From the NCBI GenBank assembly GCA_964019135.1, contig OZ025260.1, positions 32,296,254 through 32,360,253 on the forward strand: DNA of 64,000 nt, written 5' to 3'. The notes under the pieces are model-generated. The model saw only the letters and a program-made list of their open reading frames with translations. It was not told the DNA's origin and ran no database searches. The stretch comes from Arenicola marina. Its lineage: Eukaryota > Annelida > Polychaeta > Arenicolidae. The translations under genes were made by a program, and so were the position numbers. Below, one piece after another: positions 40,529 through 51,560 of this stretch. The first letter of the stretch is position 1. Each line of letters starts with the position of its first letter.

Positions 40529-43500
40529 CTGGAAACAAAGATTACACTAATATTAATAGTAATTGTTGGAACTAATCATTACTTATATCCGGATTTAAGA
40601 CTTATTCCATGTTAACCGCAATATTAACGTAAGTCAGAGTAACGAGACGAATAAATACTATGACAAGGGATATGACATCATACAAAGCTGAAAATTAGCA
40701 ATTGTATTAATTTGATTTATCTCAGATAATAAATATCACAAATACGATATAGAATCGATATAGCTTGTTACTAAACACGTTGATGGACAGCTTTCTAACC
40801 TATACTACACAAAAATTAATTGTGAACATTATAAGAAATTAGATGTTAGCCGAAAACGAAAGACGAGACAGGAGACCGGCCGCTACTCACTTTATGTAAT
40901 ACCTCATACCGTCCGCCGTGTAGGCCTCATCCCAACCAAACGGAAGCGCTGTAAGACAATATAAGGGGAAGATGGAGACAGAGACAAGAGTCAGAACCGG
41001 CTACGAAACCAAAGCTTGCTCGCAACAGGCGAGGGAAGATCTTAATCAGGATCTTGTTAGTATTGGCTAAGAGAAATAAAGCGCAAACGAAGGCATGTTT
41101 TACAATTAAATATTGAGTTTGAAATTGTTACCAACAAATACACTCCTTATGTGTTAGAAATAGCCGACAGTTATATGTGTAGATTTCTAATAGGAAAGAC
41201 ATTAGAATGAAGGAAGATATAGTAACTGTACAAATTAGATTGTGTAACACATCACATCACACCGTGAATCATTGATCGAAGCAAGCCGCCAGGAAACATA
41301 TAACATGGCATATTATTTGCGGCCAGTATACAGTTGAAAAATAATTTTGTCACTATGTCACAAAGTCAACGCGTTATTCTGTCACTGTGTCACAAAGCCA
41401 ACGCGTTATTCTGTCACTGTGTTACAAAGCCACCGCGTTATTCTGTCACTGTGTCACAAAGCCAACGCGTTATTCTGTCACTGTGTCACAAAGCCAACGC
41501 GTTCTTCTGTCACTGTGTCACAAAGCCAATGCGTTATTCTGTCAGTGACACAAGGCCAAGGCATTGTGTCACAAAGCCAACGCGTTATTCTGTCGCTATG
41601 TCACAAAGCCAACAAATTAATTCGGTTAATTAATATGTCTTTGGCAGGTGTATTAGCTCGACCGACTGCCGACGGTATGTCTTTGGCAGGTGTGTTAGCT
41701 CGACCGACTGCCTACGATATGTCTTTGGCAGGTGTGTTAGCTCGACCGACAAACGACGATATGTCTTTGGCAGGTGAGTTAGCTCGACCGACTGCCGACG
41801 ATATGTCTTTAGCAGGTGTGTTAGCTCGACCGACTGCCGACGATATGTCTTTGGCAGGTGTGTTAGCTCGACCGACTGCCGACGATATGTCTTTGGCAGG
41901 TGTGTTAGCTCGACCGACAAACGACGATATGTCTTTGGCAGGTGTGTTAGCTCGACCGACTGCCGACGATGTGTCTTTGGCAGGTGTGTTAGCTCGACCG
42001 ACTGCCGACGATATGTCTTTGGCAGGTGTGTTAGCTCGACCGACAAACGACGATATGTCTTTGGCAGGTGTGTTAGCTCGACCGACTGCCGACGATATGT
42101 CTTTGGCAGGTGTGTTAGCTCGACCGACTGCCGACGATATGTCTTTGGCAGGTGTGTTAGCTCGACCGACAAACGACGATATGTCTTTGGCAGGTGTGTT
42201 AGCTCGACCGACTGCCGACGATATGTCTTTGGCAGGTGTGTTAGCTCGACCGACTGCCGACGATATGTCTTTGGCAGGTGTGTTAGCTCGACCGACAAAC
42301 GACGATATGTCTTTGGCAGGTGTGTTAGCTCGACCGACTGCCGACGATATGTCTTTGGCAGGTGTGTTAGCTCGACCGACTGCCGAAGGTATGTCTTTGG
42401 CAGGTGTTTTAGCTCGACCGACTGCCGACGATATGTCTTTGGCAGGTGTGTTAGCTCGACCGACAAACGACGATATGTCTTTGGCAGGTGTGTTAGCTCG
42501 ACCGACTGCCGAAGGTATGTCTTTGGCGAGTGTTTTAGCTCGACCGACTCACGTTCGATCTCCATCAGCGACTTGACCGCTCTGATGACATCACGAGCCT
42601 CCATGCCCAGGGCCTGTGTCGCGTGGGGCTTGGCGACGCCAGAGGGTGCTCGGGCTTGGTCACGACCACTATATGAAGAACAACAGTCACAATGTAGTCC
42701 AGAGGGAAGACTTTCTGAATTACATATTATACAATACCTACAGCGGTTATTAATCTAATACTGCGCTCTTCACTTAACTATACTTTAGTGACTCATAGAC
42801 ACTGATTCTGATCGACAGTCATAATATCTCCAAAAAAGTTTAATCTTCTGTGATGTTATCTCAATAATAATTTAATTTTCAAAAGTTATTTAAATACTTT
42901 AATACAAAAAATCATAATTTATATAAATGGAAAATGCTTTGAATGACATGATACCTCTCTAGCTAACAAAATTTCCTGATAATGATCTGATTAACATCAA
43001 GACTGGCTGGTGGGTGAATGTTTTATTGTCTGTGCTGTCAAGGCAAGTTTCCCTATCGGTTAATCTATACAGGCGGCATAACGTCTACGTCACACACTCA
43101 CCGCGTTCCGGGATGGTCCCCATAGCCAACCAACGTTTCATGGACTCTCTGATCAAAACAAAATAATCTGGTACAGATACAGACATAATATGATGTATAT
43201 AAGGACGATACTGTATAATGTAGTGCAGTAATTTATCGTTAAGTACTAAACACAATTACTTATTTTAAAAAACGTCGACTTTACATCATATATAATATAC
43301 ATGTGTGAACATGTACTTAGGTTTACATTCATTTGGAAAAAAGGCACTCACATACCACGATAAAAACTTTATCATACACTGGGGATAAGTTTATACCTCG
43401 TAATAAAACATGGTCAAATCGAAATGAGAAATTCAAACAGATTCCACCTGAGACGGGTCACAAACACCTGAGACGGGTCACAAACATCTGAGACAGGTCA

Positions 43501-46500
43501 TAAACATCTGAGACACGTCATAAACATCTGCCAGACAAAATAGGCAGACAAAATAGGCATTTTCATGTCAAAGTAAGTGACCCAAAGATCCAGTGCATAT
43601 TGGTGTAGCAGTAAAATACACTCCTGTAGGGATACAATATCACTCAGAATCCTTACCTCAGCGAATTGCAGTAATTTTTCGGTGGAGACTTCATAAGTTT
43701 TCTTGCTGACTTCAGCCTTCCTCAGTTGGCACCCCAGTACAGCCAATCTCCGCTGAACGCTGGGGTGCTCCTGGAAAGGATTCACAGGTCCTTTAGCCAG
43801 TAGAGCCTGGTGTGGGTTTAGTTGTATGTAAACATCAGAGCACATCCAGATCAGATCAGAGTCCAGCGTCAGGACTTAAACCCGCTTTCGACACATTCAG
43901 AAAAAAAGCTTGCTCGTTCAGGATATTGTATGCTGAGCGGTCAAATTACATGCTACGAAGGGGCGCTTGTTTAGTGTCAGTACGGACCATTGTAGTAGCG
44001 GTATAACTCACCTATTACTCACTACCATAATCAATTCATGAACCTAAACATGGACGCCTCATTATAGATCACAATGCGCTGACGTCACCAGTAGTAACCA
44101 TAGTAACCAATCAAGGTACTATCTTCGAAAAACTCATTTTAAATATAACTTCCTGGGCTACGCTTACTGTTTATAATATATATCTGTTGTACAAGACGCT
44201 GCGAACCAGTAGTGCAAAAATAAATAACAAAGACATTCAGGGATGTGGATAGAGCGGCCCTCGCCTCACACATGTGCCGTCACCATAGTTACTTACGAGG
44301 GGCGACGGCTGGGCGACCCGGAGGTCCGCCAGCTCGGCCTCCAGGACCCGGATGACCTCCTCGTAGTCCTGCTCCATGTGCCGGGCGGCACGCTGAGCTT
44401 GCTCCGCCAGGTGAACCTTGCTGCGCAGCGACCGGCTCTCGTGGATGGCCCCCTGCGCATCCTACCACGTGACCATAGAGCGAGAGTTGAGTTACAAACA
44501 CACCTTTCCGTTTTTGTATCGTGTAAGTTACATAAAGTGCACAATATTTTAAAGCAAAAGGTTTTAAAACCGATTTATTCATTTTTGGTGGTTTTATTTT
44601 ACGGAAGGTGCATAATACTGAGAATAGAGTTAGAACAAAATTAGCAGTTTGCTTCCTAGGGTGCACAAATGCATCATGCTTCTAAATTACAAAGGGTAAA
44701 TAATATCGAACTTTAGATTCTAAATTTAATTAAGTTTAAATGCGTCACTGCATTGTTTATTTGCTGGTTATGTGCTAGTCATTATCATTCAAATTCAACA
44801 TTTCGCGTCCCTCCTGGCCCGGAAATACAAGTTAATTTTTGCGAGAAAAGTGACATACCCTTTTGACTTTCATGAGCTCTTCCTCAGCCTGGTAACAACA
44901 CCCTTCCTTCTCCTTCAGCAGCGACTAAAAGACCAAAGTCACTAAGGAGTCACTAAGCAGTTAAGACTAAAACACGGATAAACTGTGGTTATTCAGTTAC
45001 TGACCTTATCTTACTTGCCTTGTTGGTGATTTAGATTTAGATTTAGCAACTATTAAGATTGCTGGAAGCCCATATTAAGAGCAGGATCACGTAGAATATT
45101 TACATATAAGCATCAGTGGCAGCGAGTCAATGTAATATTTCTTGGGCGTAACTCACCTTAAGTCTCGTGACCTCTCGCCTGAGGTCATCCCGTTCTCGCC
45201 TGATAAGGTCTAGTTCCTCGTGTTGTGCAAACTGCTCGACGCCTCTTAACTGGAAACAAGTGCGTAACACTGAAGTTGTTGCAACTATTAGTTATTCATA
45301 GTTCCAGTCACTTACTCTAATAATGATTTTCACTGTAAGTTTCACAACCACTTCGTCTACAACACGAAGAACAGCTGGACTTACAAAGGCACATTCCCTC
45401 CCGTCATGGTAACGATGAAACCAATTTCTTCCCATTATCGCAAAGCATACAGATTGCAAACATAAGCAAATGCAATGAAACGAGTGGATCTTATAGGCCG
45501 GTTTTGTGCACACAAGGGCTAAACTGCCGGGACGATGGATGATGAATGGATGAACCATTCCCAGACTAGGTGCCCGGCCCCGGCTGGAACCCAGGACCTA
45601 TTGATCGGCGGTCTAATGCGCTAACCTCTACACCAGGGAGGCACCTGCAAATTAATCAAGACCCGGATGCTACGATCACGCGATCTCATGCCGTAATAAG
45701 CTATATTTGACGCCCGTGGCACATACCAGATACATGTACATTATAGATCCGTCCCATACCATCCCCATCAACAGGGTCAGGACCTACCTCTGCCGTGAAG
45801 GCGGGCGGCTCGGTGAAGTCCTTGAAGCGCACCTCATTGGGGGCCATCAGCAGGGAATTCTGGGAAATGTTGCGTTCCTCTAGCTCCACTTGGAACACCT
45901 CCCGTGCTGCCCGTACGAAGGCTGCAACACAGGGATAGAAACCAAACTGTGGTAACTGCTCTTTTTTTGCATTTACCATCATGTGTATTCGTAACATCTG
46001 CAAAATTCTTTCGTACAAAAAAGAGAGTTAAAATGGAGATTTTATAATGTATATAGGTACCATACCATTTTCAACGTTTCCACCTTTCGCCAGATTTTAC
46101 AAAAAATCAGGGTCGTTAATTTTCCTTCGACTATGCTTATATATGTAAAGAAACATTGATGCCATAGGGGGTTACTCAAGGCATGTGGATGTTCGATACT
46201 GGTAACTCGACTCCATCATGAAATATGCAGACGGAATTTACTTCGAGTGCAGAGTTGTTTTATTTCGACACAAGTCTCCCAAGCAAATACCACCGTCACA
46301 TTTCAAGGTACAAAGAGGTTTTAAACATTTCAAGTAAGCAGTCAGTCGTGGATTGCCGACCGGGTGGGCTTAACCCGGACGTGACGTCACAATGGACCAC
46401 ACACAGCCCAGAGAGAGGCCGCACGATGTGAGACTGACCTCCGTATGTTACGGCGCCAGACTCATCCACACTCAGCAGCTGTCGCATATGAAGCTGCTGC

Positions 46501-49500
46501 TCAGCTGTTGGTTCAATGCCCAGGTACTGAAGAGCCTAGAGTTGAAGAAGCCAATTAATCGATTTCTTATTAAATTGGATCGACAAAGAACAGAAAAAGG
46601 CCAGAAAGAGGAATTAATAAATGGTGAGCAAAGGTAAAGGAAGCGTGTGTCAAAATCTAACTGGGTTAAATGTAACAACATCGAACCGTTCAGGAACATG
46701 ATTTAATCGTTTCTTAACGTTGCCGTGGCTTAATTTTACGTCCCTCAGTAATATGCAAACTGCGATCCAGATACACCAAACATGATAATTAATAACCTGT
46801 TTTCTTTTTGTTGTAACCTTCATGATATGCGTTGGATGAAACAGAGATTCATATACATGTAGGTCATAATTAAGGAAACATTTCATCTAAATCAACTTAC
46901 CAACTGTAACTTTTCGACTTTCAATCGGACATGTGGGTCTAGAGACAACTTCCTGGAATGCTGTGACGTGGAGGAGTGTGGTCGCGAGGGGGGTGAATGG
47001 TGATACATGTCCGGCAATGACGTCACACCGCCTCGAGATGCTGACGGCAAGCCAGACGAATGAAGGTCAAGGTCACAAGCGCCACCTATTGGCGATGGCT
47101 CGAAGTCTGTCGGGACGACGGTGGTGGTCTGAGAGCCAGGGGAGCCCCCACCAGAGGCGCCATCTGGCGGACTGTGCTGGGTGCTGAAGACTGAAAAAAA
47201 TGTAATAGAAGTAAGTAAAAATAAGTGTTTTATAATTGGCATATATGTAGATTTGCTTCAAATCAAATCCCAGAAAAAAATTAATCCATATTTCTAACAT
47301 GTACTTTTATAGGACCCAGCCAGGTACCAGTCTATAAAACCATAGAATTGCGACGTTGCCCCGATATCCGCCGTTCAGGGTCATTGCTGGCAGATATCCC
47401 CTGGAACAATGAGGCAGCGAGCGGTGGACCGCACGGCGTATGAAAGCATCATCGGTATATCTCGGGGGTACCCACGAATAGACCCATTGTCGGGTGTCGT
47501 AAAGTAATGTATCTAAACACGTGGTGTACGTACCCGGATGTTCTTGCGGCGTCGAGTGCAGGCCTGGCTTCATGAGGACTCCCCGGTAAGGCAGGGACGC
47601 CGCGGTCGCGTTACTGGGTATCTTGGGCTGTGTTGGTATGGTAACCCCGTTGGTCGTGACGGTATGGTGTTCGCTGGCTGGGATCCCCGCGGGCTTGGTC
47701 AGCTTCAATAAGCTCGGTTCACCCGACAACTCAGGGCCAGGCTACAGCCACAAGGACGAAACAACGCAACAAATATAAAGCTTAAGCTTGTATTTTTAAC
47801 GAAGTCAAGAAATGGCACAAGAAACAAAGATGGTAGATATTTAATTGTAAAATAACAGTTTCACGAAATTCGCATCGCATAAAACAATCAAAATAATATG
47901 TCAATAAGTGCCTGTCCTCCTACCCCAACAAATGTTTTAGTCTTTAGAGATGTAGTAACATATCCACGTAGGTCAGGAAATAAAAAAACCAGTAATACCC
48001 TTAACATTCACAATACATATTCACATATTTACAACATACTATCAGCTTAATGTGTGTATTATATGTACGTTTTGCAACCTATATTTGTCGTCCGACATAA
48101 AGAAGTGAGACTGAAAGAGATCAACAGTTGTTCCAGTGGCTTGGATACGCGGAACGTAGTAAACGATAACGAAATGGGTATTTTCAGATCTCAGGCCTGA
48201 CTTACCCCCGTGTGGGTGTGGTTCCGTGGCTCATCACGTGACAGGGCTCCTGCTGACGTCACAGACAGCGACGGGCTGAGCGGAGACCCCCAACTGTTGT
48301 TATGGTGACCTGTAAGAACAGGAGTAATTAACACACACCGCGTCAGACTTGGTAATAGACCGATCCCCACCCCGCCCACGCTTGAATATTTTTCCTTAAG
48401 TGCGAGTATGAAATTGACAATCACAGCTGATGGTAGGTACAAGTGAGAAGTACTCATCTCTGAAACTGACAACAAAGTAACATGCTGCTTTGTTTGTCCG
48501 ACTTGTTTGCCCGACATAACGCACGTGGAAGACCTGTTTTCACCACATGATTGGATAAAAGTAACAGTGACGTCAGTGGATGATTGTCAGCCTTGGTCGG
48601 TCTATTGTCGCTGCGACATTTCAGTATCTGGTATGAGGCATAGTAGTCTCCATTAGTACATTAAACACTTGATGGTATGAATCAATAGGGTTGGTTGTAC
48701 GTGTATATTCGGGACGGTTTAACCACTTCTGGTCATATCGCGTCAATGGGAGAAGGAAGGGCAGAGCGGAGCCATGTCCCCGGAGGTAACCCCCTACTCT
48801 TTGCGAAGAAAGGACATGGGACCTTTATCCTGCAACCACACAGACATGGCCACAGCGGGGCGCGAACCACCGATCCAGGTCAATGCGAGCGGTCTAACTC
48901 AGTAAGCTATCAGGTGGCACCTATGAATCAAAATAGAAAATTGTCGCTAATATGATGAAAGAATCATAAGTATTCCTTGATGTGAGAAGACATGGTTCCT
49001 CTCCATCATGACCCGATCCATTGTCGCGATATGACTGACCTACATAGGTTAAAGCGTCCTATATCAAATCAAATTTGATGTCCGGCCCCTGATTCACTGG
49101 CGGACAATATCATCCCAGAGACAAAATCGGTCGCTAAGTTGATCTACTGGAAGTGTATCCAAGACTTTCAACCAAGAGAGAAAACATAAACCAGCGATTG
49201 TATATATGTGTTTGTGCCATGGGGCGGAGGACTTTCAGCGCAATAAACGTATTACATCTTATAACCAAGAGACATACCATGAGCTGAGGAGTTGCTCCCC
49301 CTAGAGGAGAATGTATGAGGATCGCAAACCGAACTGGCACTGGAACAGCTGTAGTTCTGCAGCAGCTCTATGTAATCCTCCCTGGTAAAGAAACGAGAGT
49401 CAGGCAAACAACATCAGGTTCTGGGTAGTACACGGGACAAGACGTTGGAGACAACTGTTAGATACCATGGGTCATCGACCTTTGGTAGATGATAGTAGCG

Positions 49501-51222
49501 CCACCACATGTTAGCTGTTAAGTGAGCTAAAGACCGCTCTCTTGGGACCATAGTGCCCATAGCAACGCCTGTGTCGCCAATATACGTGCGCGCTCAGCCC
49601 TCACAGTGAGAAGCATAGCCGGCGTCAGAATGCGAACTCCGATTGACTCTTGCGTGTGATACAGCTGAGATTCTTCCATATACTTTGTGGCACGTGTATC
49701 TCGTAGATACCACGGTGTCATCATATTACTATATCATATTATTATTTCAACCAAATGGAAACAAGCGAGGCTCAGTTGTTCCATTGTTCCCCGCCAGGTT
49801 TGTGCGGCTCTGCTCGTTAAACGTGATTTTTTGTTGAAATAGTGAATAACGCCAGTAGCCTGCATAAACCCAAGTTTTCTCCATAAGGGTTGTTGTAAAG
49901 ATACAAATGCCTGAAGCAAAGATACAATGTATTCAAGCCGTGACAGCGTTAAAACAACTCAATATGTCAAGGACAAATAATGCAAGAGTAAATTTACCTT
50001 GCTTTGTCATCCCTGCACACCAGAAGTTTGACGTAGTCTTTAGCAGATGCCTTTCGCAAAACTTGTACAGCTCTGCAACAGACAAAAACATAAACATCAA
50101 ACTTAAAGAGTTGTGCTATGACAGTCGCTTCTGAATAGGACTTTGGGGGTTCTTCAATAATACGAAGACCTATGAATCCGATCAAGGTGAGACGCACAGT
50201 GCACACCGCGTGAGCAGGCCCAATGACACTACAGGTCACGGCTTAGATAAATGCAGTAAATATTGAAAAGGGTCACAAAAGAGTTCAAGGTCGCCTTACT
50301 GATTATTGGTGACTTTCTCCAGACTCTCGCCATTGACCTCTAACAACTGGTCACCTTCCTGGAGTTGACCTTGAAAAAGGTAGAACGGGCGCGTGTAACA
50401 AAAACAGTTTTAAAGATATCGCCACGATATCAATTTTAAGTATACACTTTTTCAAATTGATGCTCAATGGAAATTTCCAAATATTTCATGTATTTCAATT
50501 ATATATACATATATCACGGTTGTAGCCCCTCAATTTCAAGGTTTTTCTACCCATGATATTTTTTTTGGGGGTGGGGGGGGGCTACATGTATGCACACACG
50601 GGCTAAACTAGGCCACGGGACTTCCTGGGATATGGAGATCGAGGACATAGAAGACTCGGATTGTGACAATGATACAACCATCGACGTGTACATATTCACG
50701 CGCGTTAGACGAGATGTAAGCGGGATCTGACCTTGCTGCTGAGCCAGACCGCCGTGCAGGATTCTCTTGATAAAAATCCCGAAGTCCTCATCTCCGGGAT
50801 CTTCAGCCACGCCGCCGATAATCTTAATGCCTGAAGACAAAATAAATTTAAAATTTTATTATATATAATATAGGACAATTAAATCAGGTTTAAACATATA
50901 TATACCGACATGATGGAAAAGTATTCCATCATATAGACTAAACCGAAAAATACGAAGTGAAGACATGGATAATAAATTTGTTGAGAAGTATGAAATCTTA
51001 AGACGTTACTTTGCTGTTGTTAGCAGGACATTACCCATTGCACCATGCCACTATTAAGAACTATATAACGTATTTTCTTCTCTTTTTTTCCGTGATTATT
51101 AACGTAACTGATAGCTAAAAGATTTACTACAAAAATAAGTGTAGATGTAGTGTACCCAGGCCACTGGAACAGTTGTTGAAGACAACCGTAAACACCTCCT
51201 GACCCGCTTCCTTCTTAGCCAT
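40318..51222 (-). CDS. STXBP4: syntaxin-binding protein 4 (Synip)
   Basis: Coding exons: 51156-51223 (ATG at 51222), 50732-50830, 50300-50369, 49998-50072, 49278-49381, 48206-48309, 47534-47741, 46901-47190, 46439-46535, 45788-45921, 45157-45249, 44859-44924, 44297-44461, 43657-43770, 43102-43148, 42553-42668, 40891-40948, 40318-40528; about 705 residues (human 553). PDZ domain about 10-103, with carboxylate loop GLGI at 21-24. Ser/Pro-rich linker 105-330. Conserved ALQYLGIEPTAEQQ block at 340. Coiled coil about 417-562. WW domain 618-649 with W622, W644 and P647. Pro-rich tail. In mammals Synip binds syntaxin 4 and regulates insulin-driven GLUT4 vesicle fusion, and it also stabilises deltaNp63; here the role is inferred from homology. 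The extra length is mostly linker and C-terminal tail. 5' UTR exons were not located. Confidence 0.95.
40891..40948 (-). CDS. STXBP4: STXBP4 exon 17 (WW domain, first half)
   Basis: LPFGWDEAYTADGMRYYI holds the first WW Trp and the Tyr-Tyr binding-face residues; the human sequence is LPYGWEEAYTADGIKYFI. Confidence 0.95.
41345..41630. repeat. 32-bp minisatellite, about 8 copies
   Basis: Unit CACTGTGTCACAAAGCCAAC then GCGTTATTCTGT. It directly adjoins the 42-bp array in the STXBP4 intron before the WW exons, and the GTGTCACAAAGCC core is very uniform. Confidence 0.95.
41633..42552. repeat. 42-bp minisatellite with a three-unit higher-order period
   Basis: About 22 copies of ATGTCTTTGGCAGGTGTGTT then AGCTCGACCGACTGCCGACG. 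Every third unit has ACAAACGAC in place of ACTGCCGAC, giving a 126-bp higher-order repeat. It reaches the donor of STXBP4 exon 16; GTGAGTCGGTCGAGC at that splice site resembles the unit's CAGTCGGTCGAGC. Long ORFs on both strands reflect 42 being divisible by three. Confidence 0.97.
42553..42668 (-). CDS. STXBP4: STXBP4 exon 16
   Basis: Ends GMEARDVIRAVKSLMEIE, matching human LESKELVKSVRALLDMD just before WW. Phase 2 in picks the acceptor CATATAG over nearer AGs. The donor GTGAGT abuts the 42-bp array. Confidence 0.88.
43102..43148 (-). CDS. STXBP4: STXBP4 exon 15
   Basis: Fifteen codons plus two bases, RVHETLVGYGDHPGT, between TTGATCAG and GTGAGT. Assigned by phase and splice sites in a variable part of the family. 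Confidence 0.7.
43446..43530. repeat. 20-bp array, about 4 copies
   Basis: CACCTGAGACGGGTCACAAA repeated with decay, about 130 bases into the intron after STXBP4 exon 14. Confidence 0.85.
43657..43770 (-). CDS. STXBP4: STXBP4 exon 14 (coiled coil end)
   Basis: LAVLGCQLRKAEVSKKTYEV and STEKLLQFAE match human VLDCQLRKSEMARKTFEASTEKLLHFVE. Donor GTAAGG. Confidence 0.95.
44297..44461 (-). CDS. STXBP4: STXBP4 exon 13 (coiled coil core)
   Basis: SRSLRSKVHLAEQAQRAARH and MEQDYEEVIRVLEAELADLR match human RSRIHLAEAAQRQAHGMEMDYEEVIRLLEA closely. This was the decisive hit for identity. Confidence 0.95.
44859..44924 (-). CDS. STXBP4: STXBP4 exon 12 (coiled coil)
   Basis: 22 codons, symmetric phase 0: SLLKEKEGCCYQAEEELMKV. 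Acceptor TTTTAG, donor GTATGT. Confidence 0.85.
45157..45249 (-). CDS. STXBP4: STXBP4 exon 11 (coiled coil)
   Basis: 31 codons, symmetric phase 0: EELDLIRRERDDLRREVTRL, heptad-like and matching the human ERLKCERDDALKEV. Confidence 0.9.
45492..45646 (-). mobile_element. tRNA-derived SINE, family A
   Basis: Minus-strand copy of the SINE at 15084: head GGTGTAGAGGTTAGCGCATTAG and GGTCCTGGGTTCCAGCC split across a variable loop, then ATGGTTCATCCATTCATCAT. Lies in the STXBP4 intron between exons 10 and 11. Confidence 0.8.
45788..45921 (-). CDS. STXBP4: STXBP4 exon 10
   Basis: FVRAAREVFQVELEERNISQ continues the conserved block (human FVQVARNLFCLQLDE). Acceptor GTTGCAG, donor GTAGGT. Confidence 0.92.
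46439..46535 (-). CDS. STXBP4: STXBP4 exon 9 (conserved Synip block)
   Basis: ALQYLGIEPTAEQQLHMRQL and SVDESGAVTYG match the human Synip segment NYLGIQPTKEQ...VSFGDFV; an EF-hand-like helix-turn is likely. Donor G|GTCAGT. Confidence 0.92.
46901..47190 (-). CDS. STXBP4: STXBP4 exon 8
   Basis: 96 codons. Low-complexity Ser/Pro/Gly start, then LSLDPHVRLKVEKLQL, the conserved lead-in to the ALQYLGI block of Synip. Confidence 0.88.
47534..47741 (-). CDS. STXBP4: STXBP4 linker exon 7
   Basis: 69 codons, Thr/Pro-rich (KPAGIPASEHHTVTTNGV). The acceptor CTGTAG and donor GTACGT fit the neighbouring phases. Confidence 0.8.
48206..48309 (-). CDS. STXBP4: STXBP4 linker exon 6
   Basis: Ser/Pro-rich (WGSPLSPSLSVTSAGALS). 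Donor GGG|GTAAGT, phase 0. Contains TGACGTCA. Confidence 0.78.
48711..48921 (-). mobile_element. SINE family B, full copy, with inverted fragment at 48985-49065
   Basis: Contains GGTCATATCGCGTCAATGGG, GTAACCCCCTACTCTTTGCG and the decayed tRNA-like head. A second piece in the opposite orientation (48985-49065, TTGTCGCGATATGAC) follows. Confidence 0.8.
49278..49381 (-). CDS. STXBP4: STXBP4 linker exon 5
   Basis: EDYIELLQNYS followed by a Ser-rich stretch. Assigned by phase (2 in, 1 out) and clean splice sites. Not conserved enough to test otherwise. Confidence 0.8.
49515..49705 (+). repeat. dispersed repeat, inverted copy at 51365-51560
   Basis: AAGACCGCTCTCTTGGGACC, CCAATATACGTGCGCGCTCA and GATTGACTCTTGCGTG recur in reverse complement at 51365-51560. 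About 190 bp, two copies 1.8 kb apart flanking the STXBP4 PDZ exons. Class unknown. Confidence 0.8.
49998..50072 (-). CDS. STXBP4: STXBP4 PDZ exon 4
   Basis: AVQVLRKASAKDYVKLLVCR completes PDZ helix B and strand F. The helix B start is Gln-Ala-Val, not the His of class I PDZ domains. Confidence 0.9.
50300..50369 (-). CDS. STXBP4: STXBP4 PDZ exon 3
   Basis: LQEGDQLLEVNGESLEKVTN is the canonical PDZ GD.(L/I)L.VNG.S turn. Donor CA|GTAAGG, phase 2. Confidence 0.93.
50732..50830 (-). CDS. STXBP4: STXBP4 PDZ exon 2
   Basis: IKIIGGVAEDPGDEDFGIFI then KRILHGGLAQQQ gives PDZ strands B and C and the I..I..GG.A motif. Phase 1 in, 1 out. Confidence 0.93.
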
Positions 51223-51223
51223 C
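51156..51223 (-). CDS. STXBP4: STXBP4 exon with start codon, PDZ strand A
   Basis: ATG at 51222, two bases after the acceptor TTTCAG, so a 5' non-coding exon must lie upstream. MAKKEAGQEVFTVVF leads to the PDZ carboxylate-binding loop GLG, split by the donor. Confidence 0.85.
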
Positions 51224-51364
51224 CTGAAACAGACAGAGCAAAACATTGGTGTTTTGACGTCATTTTCGTGTTCATCAAGGCTGAATTGGGACAAGGAACC
51301 TGCCGGGATAAAGATATGAACCTCGATGAAACATGATGAACCGCAACAAAGAACCAGGACCATC

Positions 51365-51560
51365 CTGACACAAGACACGTGGCATAAAGAATAGGGAAGA
51401 ATCTCAGCATTATCCGCTGTATCGCACGCAAGAGTCAATCGGAGTTTGCATCCTGACGCCGACTATGCTTCTCACTGAGGGCTGAGCGCGCACGTATATT
51501 GGCGACACGGGCGTTGCTATGCGCATTCCGGTCCCAAGAGAGCGGTCTTTAGGTGTGATA
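51365..51560 (-). repeat. inverted partner of the repeat at 49515
   Basis: Reverse complement of 49515-49705 with about 10-15% divergence by eye (CGCAAGAGTCAATCGG, GAGCGCGCACGTATATTGG). Confidence 0.8.

Noticed and set aside
41347..42576. Long open frame of about 409 codons on the plus strand (and 324 on the minus) as a repeat-protein gene
   Set aside because: Both frames result from a 42-bp stop-free tandem unit; they lie in an STXBP4 intron and show no family or splice support.
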